In this document: one piece after another, positions 10,582-22,738 of the stretch | Numbering within the stretch: position 1 is the stretch's first letter | Layout of the letters: every line of letters begins with the position of its first letter | Notes under the pieces: generated by a model | Told to the model about the DNA's origin: nothing | Database searches by the model: none | Seen by the model: the letters and a program-made list of their open reading frames with translations, nothing else | Assembly: GCA_032622095.1 (NCBI GenBank) | Contig: CP136069.1 | Span: forward strand, 205,454,690-205,518,689 | DNA from: Siphonodentalium dalli | Taxonomy: Eukaryota; Mollusca; Scaphopoda; Gadilida; Siphonodentaliidae | Direction of reading: 5' to 3' | DNA length: 64,000 bases | Position numbers and translations under genes: made by a program

Positions 10582-11689
10582 ATCTTTCGATGCCAAATGC
10601 GCTTTATTGTGAATTATCCGGACACTGCCAAATGCGCATAATGGCGAAAAATTCCCTGCTTATTATTATATCGTGGCACTAGGACTTCCTGTTGTGGTGC
10701 CGGGTGGCATCAAAAGAGTTAAAGCCACATTATGGACTATGTTCAGTGAATGACATCAATTAATTAATATCCAAAAATTATCTCCACTGGCAGAATGAGC
10801 AATCAATTAAGATTGGTGAATATTATAACCACATCAACTGTACCGTAGAATACAGCATTTGAACTTCACACAAATGTAAACATATGACAATAATTCCGCC
10901 AAAAATAGTCAGTGAATGTAATTTGTTTATTATAAGAATGATGGTGTTTTCTGACTATCTGGTTATTTTACATTGATAATTCTGAACACCTCAGCTGAGT
11001 GTTAAACATCACTTTAAGGGTGTACGTAGAATTATCAGTTTAGGCTGAATAACAATAAAAGCTGGTTAAAGTTATACTGTATACACCTGTCAGTAAGCCC
11101 ATCCCTGAGGATAAGCCCAGTCTATGTTTTTGCTCCAAAAATATCATGGGGTGGTCCTCGAAGATAAGCCCACCTACATTTTTGAAACTTAGTGGGCGAG
11201 TTGTTGTTAGTCAAAAATGAGAAGAAAACATTGTTGTCAGGTTAACTTTTGAATCAAGATGACAAAATTTCATGCACATACACATACACATCAAAGAAAT
11301 ATAGCTTAACTCCAGCTAATTTTCAATGCAAACTCATTAATACTACCTGCCCTGTTGTGTTTCACAATGCTGTATTATAATATATAAGATGATCTTTGTG
11401 TCTTATTTTAAATATTTATCTAACATAATAAAACACAAAACAAATTATTTTCATTTAATAATAATATGTACATCATGATTCATATAAAACATGATAATAG
11501 ATTAGCACAATGAATGCAGACTAAGATTTTGCATGTGGTGGTCATCGAAGGTAACCGCAGTCCCAAGTTTTTGTGTCATAAAATTCATGAGCATCCCCCC
11601 GGGCTTACTGATGTGTATACAGTACAATTAATCTTAGGATTTGGTAAATTTTGACTATTCTCAAATATTACTTAGATATATAACACAAA
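10582..11689. other. Intron sequence without recognised features
   Basis: AT-rich. Two loosely similar blocks mentioning AAGCCCA and ATGTTTTTG (near 11095-11190 and 11535-11620) may be a degenerate inverted or direct repeat. No exon candidate has both good splice sites and an open frame. Confidence 0.4.
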
Positions 11690-12862
11690 ATTAAACGACC
11701 TTTATAAATTAAACGACTTTTATAAATTAAACAACCTTTATAAATTAAACAACCTTTATAAATTAAACAACTTTTATAAATTAAACAACCTTTATAAATT
11801 AAACAACCTTTATAAATTAAACAACTTTTATAAATTAAACAACCTTTATAAATTAAACAACCTTTATAAATTAAACAACCTTTATAAATTAAACAACTTT
11901 TATAAATTAAACAACCTTTATAAATTAAACAACCTTTATAAATTAAACAACTTTTATAAATTAAACAACCTTTATAAATTAAACAACCTTATAAATTAAA
12001 CAACCTTTATAAATTAAACAACCTTTATAAATTAAACAACCTTTCTTTATAAATTAAACAACTTTTATAAATTAAACAACTTTTATAAATTAAACAACTT
12101 TTATAAATTAAACAACCTTTATAAATTAAACAACCTTTATAAATTAAACAACCTTTATAAATTAAACAACTTTTATAAATTAAACAACCTTTATAAATTA
12201 AACAACCTTTATAAATTAAACAAATTTTATAAATTAAACCTTTTTAAATTAAACAACCTTTATAAATTAAACAACCTTTATAAATTAAACAACCTTTATA
12301 AATTAAACAACCTTTATAAATTAAACAACTTTTATAAATTAAACAACCTTTATAAATTAAACAACCTTTATAAATTAAACAACCTTTATAAATTAAACAA
12401 CCTTTATAAATTAAACAACCTTTATAAATTAAACAACCTTTATAAATTAAACAACTTTTATAAATTAAACAACCTTTATAAATTAAACAACCTTTATAAA
12501 TTAAACAACCTTTATAAATTAAACAAATTTTATAAATTAAACCTTTTTAAATTAAACAACCTTTATAAATTAAACAACCTTTATAAATTAAACAACCTTT
12601 ATAAATTAAACAACCTTTATAAATTAAACAACTTTTATAAATTAAACAACCTTTATAAATTAAACAACCTTTATAAATTAAACAACCTTTATAAATTAAA
12701 CAACCTTTATAAATTAAACGACCTTTATAAATATTAAACGACCTTTATAAATTAAACGACCTTTATAAATTAAACGACCTTTATAAATTAAACAACCTTT
12801 ATAAATTAAACGACCCTTATAAATATTAAACGACCTTTATAAATTAAATGACTTTTATAAAT
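11690..12862. repeat. 18-bp AT-rich satellite, about 65 units
   Basis: Unit AAATTAAACAACCTTTAT. Units at both edges carry CGACC instead of CAACC, while the centre is uniform. A distinctive damaged stretch (AAATTTTATAAATTAAACC then TTTTTAAATT) appears at about 12223-12250 and again 300 bp later, showing a block duplication inside the array. Confidence 0.97.
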
Positions 12863-13013
12863 TTCTCAATAGGGATTTTAGTTATATTCTTTTTCAAATT
12901 TTCAAAACAGAAATTAATCAACTACCAATCAGTTATTTCCCACCAGAACATGATATCACCATTTTATATATCTTTTTACATATATCGTGTTGTTTTGATA
13001 TTCACCACCTTTT

Positions 13014-13550
13014 TAGATCATGCTATGAATCTTTACTCTGGCTAACGCCCGTAGAGATCATATTCCACCAGTACAAAACCTTGGAACTTTTTGAAGTTTT
13101 GACAGGGAACCTTATAAAGTCGAAAAAATAACATGGGGAATATATATCTTAATTATTATCTGTTCCTTAATAATGTACCTCACTGTAGGTGAATGTCCCA
13201 ACTCGAAAAGTCCCAACTCGCATGCTTTTCTGTGATTTTTGTGAGCTGATATCGCAATATGCATTCAATTTATTATCCAGTATTTACCGAGGAGAAATTC
13301 CATAATTGCAAGAAATGCAAAGCAATATTGCTCACAATGTCACTTAAATCATAAAATTTCCAGTTGGGACCTTCACCTACAGTGAAGTGCATTATTAAGA
13401 AACGGTTATTAACAAAGAAATATATTCCCTGTGTTCTTTTTTCGATTTTATAAGGTTCCCTGTCAAAACTTCAAAAAGTTCCCTGGTTTTGTACTGGTGA
13501 AATATGATCTCTACAGGTGTTAGCCAGAGTAGAGATTCATGGCATGATCT
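13014..13550. mobile_element. Foldback element with about 180-bp arms and 9-10-bp target duplication
   Basis: The left arm (AGATCATGCTATGAATCT...) is repeated inverted at the right end (...AGATTCATGGCATGATCT). ACCACCTTTT lies directly outside both ends (13004-13013 and 13551-13560). Long terminal inverted repeats with a 9-10-bp duplication are typical of Mutator-like (MULE) foldback elements. Related sequence occurs at 35013-35180 and 36340-38051. Confidence 0.75.
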
Positions 13551-13939
13551 ACCACCTTTTATGCACAATCTTCTCTTTCTGAATTCCCATATAATAACTT
13601 TCTGTAGATTTTAGTTCACAGCTTTACAGCAAATCATAATGACTCATTCTGGTGACATGTCAGTAGCTGTAATCCAAAAAGAAGGCACACATGTTGTGAG
13701 AACACTAAACCTTTTAGCATTTTGCACATGTAGTCTTTTAGCTGCAATAGAAACAGTCAATCGCAAGGTCAACAAAATGATATTTGTGAACTAAATTTAT
13801 GGAACCCCAAATATAATACATGATAAGGATTTTTTTTTCAGCCAGTTTCCCCTCAAACCCTTCATCTGATTAGTGTCGTATCAGGGACCAGTGTAGACGT
13901 TTCAAACCTTGGTATAGTCGCTTCTCCCTATTCATTAAT

Positions 13940-14182
13940 AAAGGAAAAGTTTCCTGAAATTATTTTTGCGAACACTCTGTGCCAAGCATTCTCTTATATA
14001 TGCGAGTCTCCCATAGGGAGCCTCACATATATAAGAGAATACATTGGCCTAATAATAATTACCTTGACCTTGTAAGCCAGCACATTCTCGTATATGTGCG
14101 AGGCTCCCTATATAATAGAATGCCCTGGCACAGTAATGCTACACCAGCGCAGATCCTGTCATGAACCTCATGAAAGGGTTAA
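13940..14182. mobile_element. TTAA-type double-hairpin MITE
   Basis: Right end CATGAAAGGGTTAA at 14169-14182. The left end is eroded but keeps the GGAAAAGTTTCCTGAAATT and CTGTGCCAA blocks. Two CATTCTC-type hairpins are present, the second damaged. Confidence 0.65.
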
Positions 14183-14345
14183 TTGTTAACAAGAGGTGAC
14201 AAATGTAGTGATCTGATGTTTCATTGGGTATTCTGTTGAAAGTGGCAAAGCAATGTTGTTTGTTTACATTTTTGAATACACAAGCAACACTCATATTAAA
14301 TAAGTGAATACACATGTTATCAAGCAATATTGAGAATAAGTAGTT

Positions 14346-14569
14346 TTAACACTTTCATGACTGGAACTTCCTGAAATTTTGCAAAAAACCTGTGCCAATG
14401 CATTCTCTTATATATGCGAGTCTGCCGTAGGGAATGTCACATATATAAGAGAATACATTGTATTTACCCTGATTTTGTTCCCTATGGGAGACTAGTATAT
14501 ATAAGAGAATGCACTGGCACAAGGTCTGTAATGCTGCTCCAGCGCAGCTCCCAATCACGAAAGAGTTAA
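14346..14569. mobile_element. TTAA-flanked double-hairpin MITE
   Basis: TTAA at 14346-14349 and 14566-14569, with inverted CACTTTCATGACTGGA-like ends. The second hairpin is partly deleted (missing one arm near 14460-14480). Confidence 0.72.
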
Positions 14570-14675
14570 AAACAAGCAGTTACAACTTGCAAGTAACAAA
14601 TTTATTATCTTACACCTCTAGGCTGGTCCCTGTGTGGTATTGGTGTGTTTAGGCTGCTCCCATGCAAGCCTGATT

Positions 14676-15096
14676 TTAGTGTGCCTGTCATTTGCAGAAT
14701 GAGGTCCCATAGGGTGAATTTAGTGACGCTATCCCGCATAGTGGCTAGCATCACTTAATTCGCCCTCTGGAGACCTCATTCTGCTAAGGCCTCATCTTCT
14801 CTGGAAGTTTCTTTATTATCAAATTTTTATAGAAAGATTTTATTTCATTTTAGTTTAGTTTCTCTATATCCCCAATTGGCAGACGACACATTGCTTAATC
14901 GAGGTTCCCAATGGGTGTACATAAAAATATCCACCATTTGGGAACTCCAATCTGAGTCTATGTCTCCCATATCAGATGAGGCCATGCAGAATTAGGTCCC
15001 CAGAGGGTGAATTTAGTGATGCTAGCCCACTATGCGGGATAGCGTCACTAAATTCACCCTCTGGGGACCTCATTCTGCAAATGACAGGCACACTAA
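14676..15096. mobile_element. Composite hairpin MITE related to the hAT-like family
   Basis: Inverted ends TTAGTGTGCCTGTCATTTGC enclose two GCAGAATGAGGTCCC hairpins and a middle segment with a further hairpin (GAGGTTCCCAATGGGTG and its complement). It has the same layout as 38744-39159. No clear target duplication is seen. Confidence 0.7.
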
Positions 15097-15249
15097 ACTC
15101 ATATTTGCTCCCATGTTTCCCCTCTATCCTGGTTTCTGTGTGGTATTGTTGTGTTTAGACTGGTCCTGTGTCTCCCTCTATCCTGGTTTCTGTGTGGTAT
15201 TGTTGAATTTGTTGTGTTTAGATGTTGTACTGAGTACCTTGGTTTTTAG

Positions 15250-15360
15250 GATGACAAGGACGGTAGAACATCGCCCACGATCAGGGCTGACGATAATACT
15301 CGGGTGTTCAATAGAGACGCCAGACATACAATTGTTGGTTCAACACTGACTTCTCAAAGG
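15250..15360 (+). CDS. Gene 1, exon 3 (111 nt)
   Basis: Encodes 37 residues starting DDKDGRTSPTIRADD and ending STLTSQR. The acceptor TTTTTAG ends at 15249 and the donor GTAAGAATG begins at 15361, and both junctions are phase 0. The peptide is hydrophilic and probably disordered. The last 17 nt of the exon plus the donor are copied once more directly downstream, at about 15381-15405. Use of that second donor would insert an in-frame TAG, so only the first donor gives a full-length product. Confidence 0.85.
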
Positions 15361-15408
15361 GTAAGAATGTAGTATGTAAAAACACTGACTTCTCAAAGGG
15401 TAAGACTG
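15343..15408 (+). repeat. Tandem duplication of the exon 3 donor site
   Basis: ACACTGACTTCTCAAAGG followed by GTAAGA occurs twice, 38 bp apart (the first copy is the exon end). Reading through to the second copy meets TAG three codons after the first donor. Confidence 0.9.
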
Positions 15409-18254
15409 GTATGCAACATGGATTTATAAGTATGTAACCAGGCACAGTCCAGTACAGTCAAACTTTGTTTAGTCGAATTACCAGGGACCGTGTGATTATG
15501 TATAGGATATTCCCTGAGCTGTCGGGCATTCGGAAAAATAATTCACCGAGGCGAAGCCGAGGTGATTATTTGGACGAATGCCCGACAGCGAGGGGAATAT
15601 CTGTCTTAAACCTCAGTATTTAAAGAATAACAAGACGAAATTAAAAAATTTCGCTATAATTTTACTTAGAAATTTGTCAATGATATTACAATGTATGATA
15701 TATTTAACTAAAAGTCAATAAAAAATTTAACGAAAAATGTGAACATGACCATTAAACAAGTTCCGAGTCTGTCAGACAAATAAATATTTGTACGCAAATT
15801 CAGTTGCCACTTTAAATAGTGATCCGGAGACTTGGAATTGAAATTGTCATTAATAATGTGTCGATCGACGTATAGAGTGGAATCGTCATCAGACGAGGAT
15901 CATGTTTCGTTTGTCGGAATTTCAACATAGATTCGGAATAGTGAATCGGACCACAATGTATTACCGGATTATGGCGACACAGTGGAGTCTGCATTATAAT
16001 CACCGAACACTGTTCAGTTTCTCATTTTATTGATTAGTCACACCAATCTGACCTTCCGGTGTGTCAGCAAGTGGAGAGCACACCAAACAATGACTTGTGA
16101 TTATTATGACAATACCTGGGGAATATTTTAATATTTCCCAGTTATTGTTAAAATAATGCACAGTTATTGTTACCAGCGGGTAATCAGCTGGATATTGTGC
16201 AAGGGAGAACAATAGAAAATATGGCGACTGTGGTTTATATAGAGAGTAATCACTTGATTGAACTGGTGATGTGCAATAATTCAAGAGAGACCGGGACGTT
16301 GTATAAAATTAATGCGTTTGAGTTTTTTTTTATATCAAATATCCCCTGTCTGGAATGTATTATTTCACAAGACCAGTTCAATCAAGTGATTATTCTGTTT
16401 ATTATATTCCACTATAACATCTCATTTATAAGAAATCCTAATAAAACAATTATACCCGTGACGCATAAATTTTGATAGTGCGTATGAATACAGTATATCT
16501 TAATACCTATGTATTATGGGTCAAAAAGATTAAACGAATTGATTAACATGCTAGTTAAAGTGACATAATTCAGTAGTGATATTATCATTTATAATCACTC
16601 GAGAAATCAAGGTAAATCACACATAGGAATGTAATAATTGAGTCATCCAGTCATTTGACTTATTTTGCCCCCTTCCTAAAAGCAAAACTTATTTCGCCAG
16701 TTGAAAGCACATGTAAAATTCAGAAATCCATTCTTCAGCGTGTACCATTGCTAAAAATACTTTCAAATGAACATTTTATTTATAAAATAATAGAAGACTA
16801 TTTAATTATGTTTAATAAAACACTATTGAAAAAAAAAATACAAAAATGGCTTAGCCTGATCAGTATTTACAGGAACGTAAGTTATGTGCGTGAAAAGGAA
16901 GTAGACATTAAAATGTTGCAATTAGGAATGAATAATATTAAAAGTTTTACTTTCGGTACCTGCTGAAATTCATTCGGTATACAGCTGCTGTTCAATGATG
17001 ACACTGAACCGGGGTGTATTGCAATTAGTCAAAAATGAGAAGAAAACATAGTTATTGACAAACAAGGGGACTGCTTGTGGCGAGTTTTAATTAAAGATGG
17101 ATTATTTCTTCTGCAACATGATTTATATAGTTTCATGGGTATGAAATAATAAATATAAATCAAAGACCCCTGTCCAGAAACACTTTTATCAATTAATATT
17201 GATTTTATTTGGAATTGTTTTCGTATAAAATAACTGCCATTCAATAATGGTCCCTAATATTCATGACTGTCTTCTATATTTGCATCTTTTAGTTATTTTA
17301 ATTACTGAAAATAAGCATTTACTATAAACTAAGTGTCATCTTACAATGTTTTGGAGCTTCCGCTTTCAAATAGTATATATTATGGAATATGTTGTATATA
17401 ATGTGATCTGGGGATTCAGAAATTATGTGGAATTTTTATTGGGAATTTTGATTTATTGTTGAATAAACCATGTTAATTTTTATGACTTTATACAGGCCAC
17501 TAGTCAGGACTGAGCCACTGTTTTGACTAAAGCAAAGTTTTTGGGTTACCAAATTGCCAACATTCGACTTAACAGAATTTGACTGTACTATATGAATAGA
17601 GAGCGAATGAATAATTTATTGAAGATGTTTTCGGGATTTCAGGCTAATGTTTATGAAACCTATTTTACTTTTTATTTCGATTCTAGTGTATAAAATAAAA
17701 TGTTTGCAAAGAGAAATGCTGCATAAAAGGCGCCTTTTTTTTATATTGAATTTTCAATGTGTTTATTTTATATCGTTTTAATGTTTTAGAGGGACACAAC
17801 ACAATTATTTTGTTCATTTATATGTGTACCCAAACCATAGTATGGTACACATAGTGTCGACGTGCGGATTGACCACTCGTCATTCGTTGTCCATCTGTCT
17901 GTCTGTCTGTCCGTAGACACTTTAGCATGGTGCGATAACTGAAACATTTTATATCCGATTGGAACCAATTCCCTTCATTCTATTGGTCATGTCTCAGTCT
18001 GGGCCCTATTTCATTGGTTGTGCATGCAACAGCTTATTTCTAGTTGGAATCCAGGCTATTTAAAACAATTACAAACACTGCTTCATAATGGGTTATATTT
18101 AATTCGCGAGATTGGAGGTCAATTCTCCCATACAAAGCCAAACACAACAAATATTATAATACAGATTACAGTCGACATATTCATATTTCGTTCGGCCTAT
18201 TGCAATCTAGGTGGCATTATCTTCAAGTTTATCTGTCAATCTATATACATTTAT
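15361..18254. other. Intron of gene 1 with several palindromes
   Basis: A long imperfect palindrome lies at about 15510-15605 (GCTGTCGGGCATTCG and complement), another at about 16246-16403 (AATCACTTGATTGAACTGGT and complement). These suggest nested foldback elements. Part of 17340-17470 matches the element at 20395-20850. The open frame 16655-16966 has no recognised domain. Confidence 0.5.
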
Positions 18255-18800
18255 GTTATAATATACACTTTTATCACAAATTTAGCCCCTAAAACCGGCC
18301 TCATATTTTTTAGTAAGACACAAGTGTATTATCGACACATGCAGTGACGGAAGAGCTTAGCGCAATGATTTCGATGTCATTGCCGGAACTTTATTATTAT
18401 GTTAATTGGAATATAATTATGATATCGATTTGTGTTTGGTTAATTAGTGTTGACTGTGAGATAAACATGGGTGATAGTGTGGTTGAACAAGTTTGTCAAA
18501 ATGAAAAGACGCATTTAAAATGGAACTATATTTTTTCTTAAAGGTATCTTTACTTCCATATTGGTTGTGATAAGGAAATCAATATTAATTTGTGTTAACC
18601 CGGGCCCTTTCAGGATCGTTTTTCCTTGCTAAAATCTGATTATGTGATAAAATGGGTCTCAAATTCATTCCAATTCTATACAAAATTTATTAACATCATC
18701 CACTAAATTCGATTCAAGCCTAGTTAAATCTCGGCTCGAATCGAATTTAGTGCACTCGGTTAATAAATTTTGTATAGAATTGCGACGAATTAGAGATCCT
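18255..18800 (+). repeat. Dispersed repeat of about 500 bp, copy 2
   Basis: Counterpart of 7815-8310. Compared with copy 1 it has an additional hairpin near 18700-18780 (AATCGAATTTAGTG and complement around CTCGG), so one copy gained or lost a segment. Confidence 0.65.
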
Positions 18801-20394
18801 ATATTTATGCCCAACGACATTTCTTTTTATTTGTGAAATTTAAATCTTTTGAAAATTGTTTACATGTTCAGTACATGGTAGATATGTATTGCAGGAACAA
18901 CATTTCTTTTAATTGTTGACATGTACAGTACACAGTCGATATGTATTGCATGAATAGATAGTACTGTTGTTATTTTATTTACATGACTCAACCATTTCAG
19001 CAACGAGATTCTATTGTTTATAGACATGTGAGTTTTGATATTGTGGTACATTTATTAAGCTTTCTTATTATCAGCTTAGGCCAAACAAAATTAATAATCT
19101 GTTTCTCACACACCTGCCTCCTCTTAAAAATATGGCCTGCTGGGCACTGTTGGGCACTTTTTATGGCCCACGAAAAATAAATATAATAATTCATCCTGCC
19201 ACTCGCCTTCACAATGTGATGTCCACAATCTCTGTCCACATGCGCCATAAATCCAGTTATACACATTTCAACTCATATTTAATATTTATATTTGCTATTT
19301 CTGATGAAAATAACATTTTCGTTTTGATTTGTTTTAACTCTTTTACTTCTGCAGGCTGTAAGGCAGACTTATATTGATATTTTATTAACACTAATCATGA
19401 AAAGTCATTTTCACACACAACAATGTTTTTGATAATTTGTGAGTGAACTAAAAAAAACCTACCTACTGGGAAATTGGTCGTAAAAATTGAGAATAAAATC
19501 CTGCCTGCTGGGTAATTTTGTAGGTAAAAATTAAATATAAAAACCAAAATAATCTTGCCTGCCTCATGGCTGCCTCATGGCTGCCTCATGGCTGCCTGCC
19601 TCCCATTTAGAGAAGAAACATAGAAGCAGATAATAAACTTTGTGTGGCCTTATGAACTTATAATCAAGTTTTATTTATAACAAGATTGCATGGAATTTTA
19701 ACTTTCTAACAACTCATTCATTTTGTTAACGTTTATTGATCAAATTAATTGTCGAATGCCCAGATATATAGAATACACACATAGTAGCCGAGATATAAGG
19801 AATGTGCGTCTCGCGTAGTGATGCATAAATTTACGTCATGATGTCAGCCTGATTCTGAGCCAGTCTCTTGACCATTCATATGTTTCATAGTTCATATTAC
19901 ACTAACAAGCTACATTTGATTGAAATGCAGGCAATTTTCCTCATATCTAATTGATGTCATGACAACTTCAAATTTTAAATGAATCTGACATACCCGGGTA
20001 GGACTATTTTGCTAACTACGATGTAGTTCTGTAACGTTCATTATCTATTAGTAACTCACCCGATTTGCCTTGTCTCTCCAAACACCTCTAGCTATCTTCT
20101 TCTCACTTTGAATCTCTCCTTTTCCCTCGCTTCTCTCTTCCTAGCCTTCTAGAGTTGCCTCCCCCGCTCGCTTCCGTTATCAGCTCTCCCCGCGTCACCA
20201 ACGGCTCCCGACTTCGCCCAATCACCGACTCGTCCACACTGCTTACACAGCTCTCCCAGCATCATTAACGGCTTACAGTTCTACTGTGGGTATAAACGTT
20301 TAACTTATGAAATTACGTTTGAACATTTACACCCACAGTAGAAATGTATAAGGGTATAGAGATGGGTATAGAGATGGAGTTTACAAAATAGGTG
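18801..20394. other. Intron of gene 1, no convincing exon
   Basis: Contains a short CTGCCTCATGG tandem repeat at about 19558-19598, a pyrimidine-rich stretch at about 20060-20240 and a small palindrome around 20278-20345 (TTCTACTGTGGGT and complement). Open frames here have no recognised motif. Confidence 0.4.
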
Positions 20395-20850
20395 TTATAC
20401 TCACAATAGCATAGGCAATTATGGTATAAAATATTATACACAACATATTCCATATTATGTACCATTTGGAAGAGGAACCATAAATATATATATATCCGCC
20501 AAAATAGGGAACAGCTGAGGGCTAATGGTGTCCACCAAGTGATAGAGATTCTCAGATTCATTCCACAACTTCCCCCGCAGACAACCCAGAATGCATCAGA
20601 ATTCAAACTAAGAGATAGAGTTATTCCTCTTCCATGGAGAATAATAGGCTTTACAGTAATTCGGATCAAAATTAAGCCCAGAACACACCTCCTTACCTCG
20701 ACAAAAAAAACATGTTTACCTGTGTTCACAGTTTATTTGACCGGATCAGTTGATAATACAATATTTTGGAGCTTCCTCTTTCAAAAGGTATATAATATGG
20801 CATATATTTTATATGTGATCTGGTGATTCGAAAATTAAGTTGGCCTTTAA
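20395..20850. mobile_element. Foldback element related to 50538-51057
   Basis: Inverted blocks around ATATTCCATATTATGTACC and its complement near 20785-20815, and right-end sequence TTCGAAAATTAAGT then CCTTTAA. The interior (CCAGAATGCATCAGAATTCA...) matches 50708-50900. The right end meets TTAA at 20847-20850. Confidence 0.6.
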
Positions 20851-21180
20851 ACTGGTCACTGATCTCTGCAATGATATATTGAAATTCAGTGCTCAACCTT
20901 TTCTATACTATATCTCATTGATGCGTAGTTCATCCCTTAAGAATTGTTCAGATAATAAGTTCAACAAAGGGCATTCAATGAACTTATTATCTGAACATTT
21001 CCCTCCAATAAATAGGACTCCTTCTGCTTATTTTTCCTGAAAACCCCTCCAGATGAATAATAGACAATTCCATTGTATACTTTTATAACTTAGTGGAAGA
21101 ATCCATTTAGTGTAGATAGGGTTAATAATAATAATAATTTACATAGCGGAAAATTACCGAAACATAAATAAACGTATATA
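20851..21180. other. Intron with fragments of a dispersed element
   Basis: Contains inverted copies of AATAAGTTCAACAAA-type sequence and the CCTCCAGATGAATAATAGAC block, which recur at 21940-22120 and 28735-28925. Probably a degraded element ending at GATAGGGTTAA near 21114-21124. Confidence 0.45.
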
Positions 21181-21353
21181 CAGTAATGCTCTAAGTAATC
21201 GACTCCTTAACCACAGCAGAATTATGGGTAACTTTTCAGGATTTAGTCGGAAATATGGCTTGTTGCCATTCATCGGAAAGCTCTCGCCGAGATCCTGAAA
21301 AGTTACCCATAATTCTGCTGTGGTTAAGGAGTCGATTACTTAGAGCATTACTG
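21181..21353. mobile_element. Complete CAGTAATGC palindromic MITE, TA-flanked
   Basis: Arms of about 60 bp (CAGTAATGCTCTAAGTAATC...) are near-perfect inverted copies around a centre near 21270. TA lies directly outside each end, as expected for Tc1/mariner-type insertion. Half copies are at 7711-7802 and about 21820-21928. Confidence 0.8.
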
Positions 21354-21733
21354 TATCTCTCAGAAGCTAAAGTGAAATAAGATTTTGTTACTTCATTGTA
21401 GCTATTTATTATTTGACTGTAGCTTGCCGAATGACGTCATCACTTGAAAGCGGCCGAATGACGTCATTACTTTTTGTTATTTGACTGTAGCTTGCCGAAG
21501 GACGTCATCACTTGAAAGTGGTTTCAGAAATTAAGATCAGCCAGGTGATGCTTTCCATGTATTGTTTAATTTTTTTGCGATATTAAAGTGAAAATACTGC
21601 ATTATTTAACAACTTTAAGCACTAATAAGGTGCATATAATAAAAAGAACACCTCATTTGATATTTATTTCTAGACACTCATGAGATATTTCGGTATTCAA
21701 ACAAAAACTGTAGGTTTTCTCTATATCTTTCAG

Positions 21734-21789
21734 CCACAGAGGCCTCCTCCACCGAGCTCCAGAGCACAGAGATCAATACTCAAAGACAG
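21734..21789 (+). CDS. Gene 1, exon 4 (56 nt)
   Basis: Encodes PQRPPPPSSRAQRSILKD plus two bases of the next codon (phase 2 end). The acceptor ATCTTTCAG ends at 21733 and the donor GTAAGTTAC starts at 21790. The run RPPPP is a typical SH3-ligand type sequence. Its 56-nt length makes the phase change that exon 5 then matches exactly, which supports both exons. A half MITE begins about 30 bp after the donor. Confidence 0.87.
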
Positions 21790-21819
21790 GTAAGTTACAG
21801 AGTTATAGAGACCTCCTCC

Positions 21820-21928
21820 CCGAGAGCTTTCCGATGAATGGCAACAAGCCATATTTCCGACTAAATCCTGAAAAGTTACCCATAATTCTGCTGTGGTTAT
21901 GGAGTTGATTACTTAGGGCATTACTGTA
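21820..21928. mobile_element. Half copy of the CAGTAATGC palindromic MITE
   Basis: Matches the right half of 21181-21353, beginning CCGAGAGCTTTCCGATGAAT and ending GGGCATTACTG. Confidence 0.7.
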
Positions 21929-22235
21929 CTATAGTCATTTGTTGAACATATTTTCTGAACATTTCCCATGAATGAATATGAATCATTCTGATCTTGTATT
22001 ATCTGGTTTTCTGTCTGTATCTTTTATTACCTAAACACCTCTCCAAATGAATAATAGACTGTTCCATGCATAGTTTTATAACTGAGTGGTAGAATTCATT
22101 TAGTATAGAAGGGGTCAAACAACAACTCTATCATGGCCGCTAATGTTCCTCTGGTCCCTTCTGTAATCCTTGATAATATACACAGATACCGAATTCTCAA
22201 AATCCTTATGCGATCCTCACTCAATCAGACCTGAG

Positions 22236-22463
22236 AATATGGTGCCGGACATTAGCAGAATGAGGTCCCCAGAGGGTGAATTTAATGACGCTACCTCAAA
22301 CAGCAGGCTAGCAGAATGAGGTCCCCAGAGGGTGAATTTAATGACGCTAACTCAAACAGCAGGCTAGCAGAATGAGGTCCCCAGAGGGTGAATTTAATGA
22401 CGCTACCTCAAACAGCAGGCTAGAATCTCCAAATTCATCTTCTGGTGACCTCATTCTGCATGG
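22236..22463. mobile_element. Hairpin MITE with an internal 56-bp triplication
   Basis: The AATATGGTGCCGGACATT end is shared with 38744-39159. A 56-bp segment starting GCAGAATGAGGTCCCCAGAG is present three times in tandem (from 22255, 22311 and 22367), whereas sister copies carry it once. The right hairpin arm closes near 22460. Confidence 0.7.
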
Positions 22464-22539
22464 CCTCATCTGCTATGTGAGAACAAAACTCAGATTTAAG
22501 TTCCCACATGGTGAAGATAGTGATTTGTACCCTTTGGGA

Positions 22540-22738
22540 ACCTCGATAATGTATGCCCATAGGGAGCCTCGCATAAAAATAGAAGACACTGGCTTACAAG
22601 GTCAAGATAAATATTGTTAGGCCAATGTATTCTCTTATATATGTGAGGCTCCCTATGGGAGACTCACATATATAAGAGAATGTATTGACACAGGGTTTTT
22701 CGCAAAATTGCAGGAAGCTCCAGTCATGGAAGGGTTAA
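22540..22738. mobile_element. TTAA-type double-hairpin MITE
   Basis: The right terminus CAGTCATGGAAGGGTTAA ends at 22738. The first hairpin is truncated on the left (starting ATGCCCATAGGGAGCC), and the second is intact with TGTGAGGCTCCCTATGGG at its centre. Confidence 0.65.

Noticed and set aside
16655-16966. 103-codon lysine- and isoleucine-rich frame in intron 3
   Set aside because: AT-rich composition alone explains it. It lies in the intron between exons that join in phase, and no motif is recognised.
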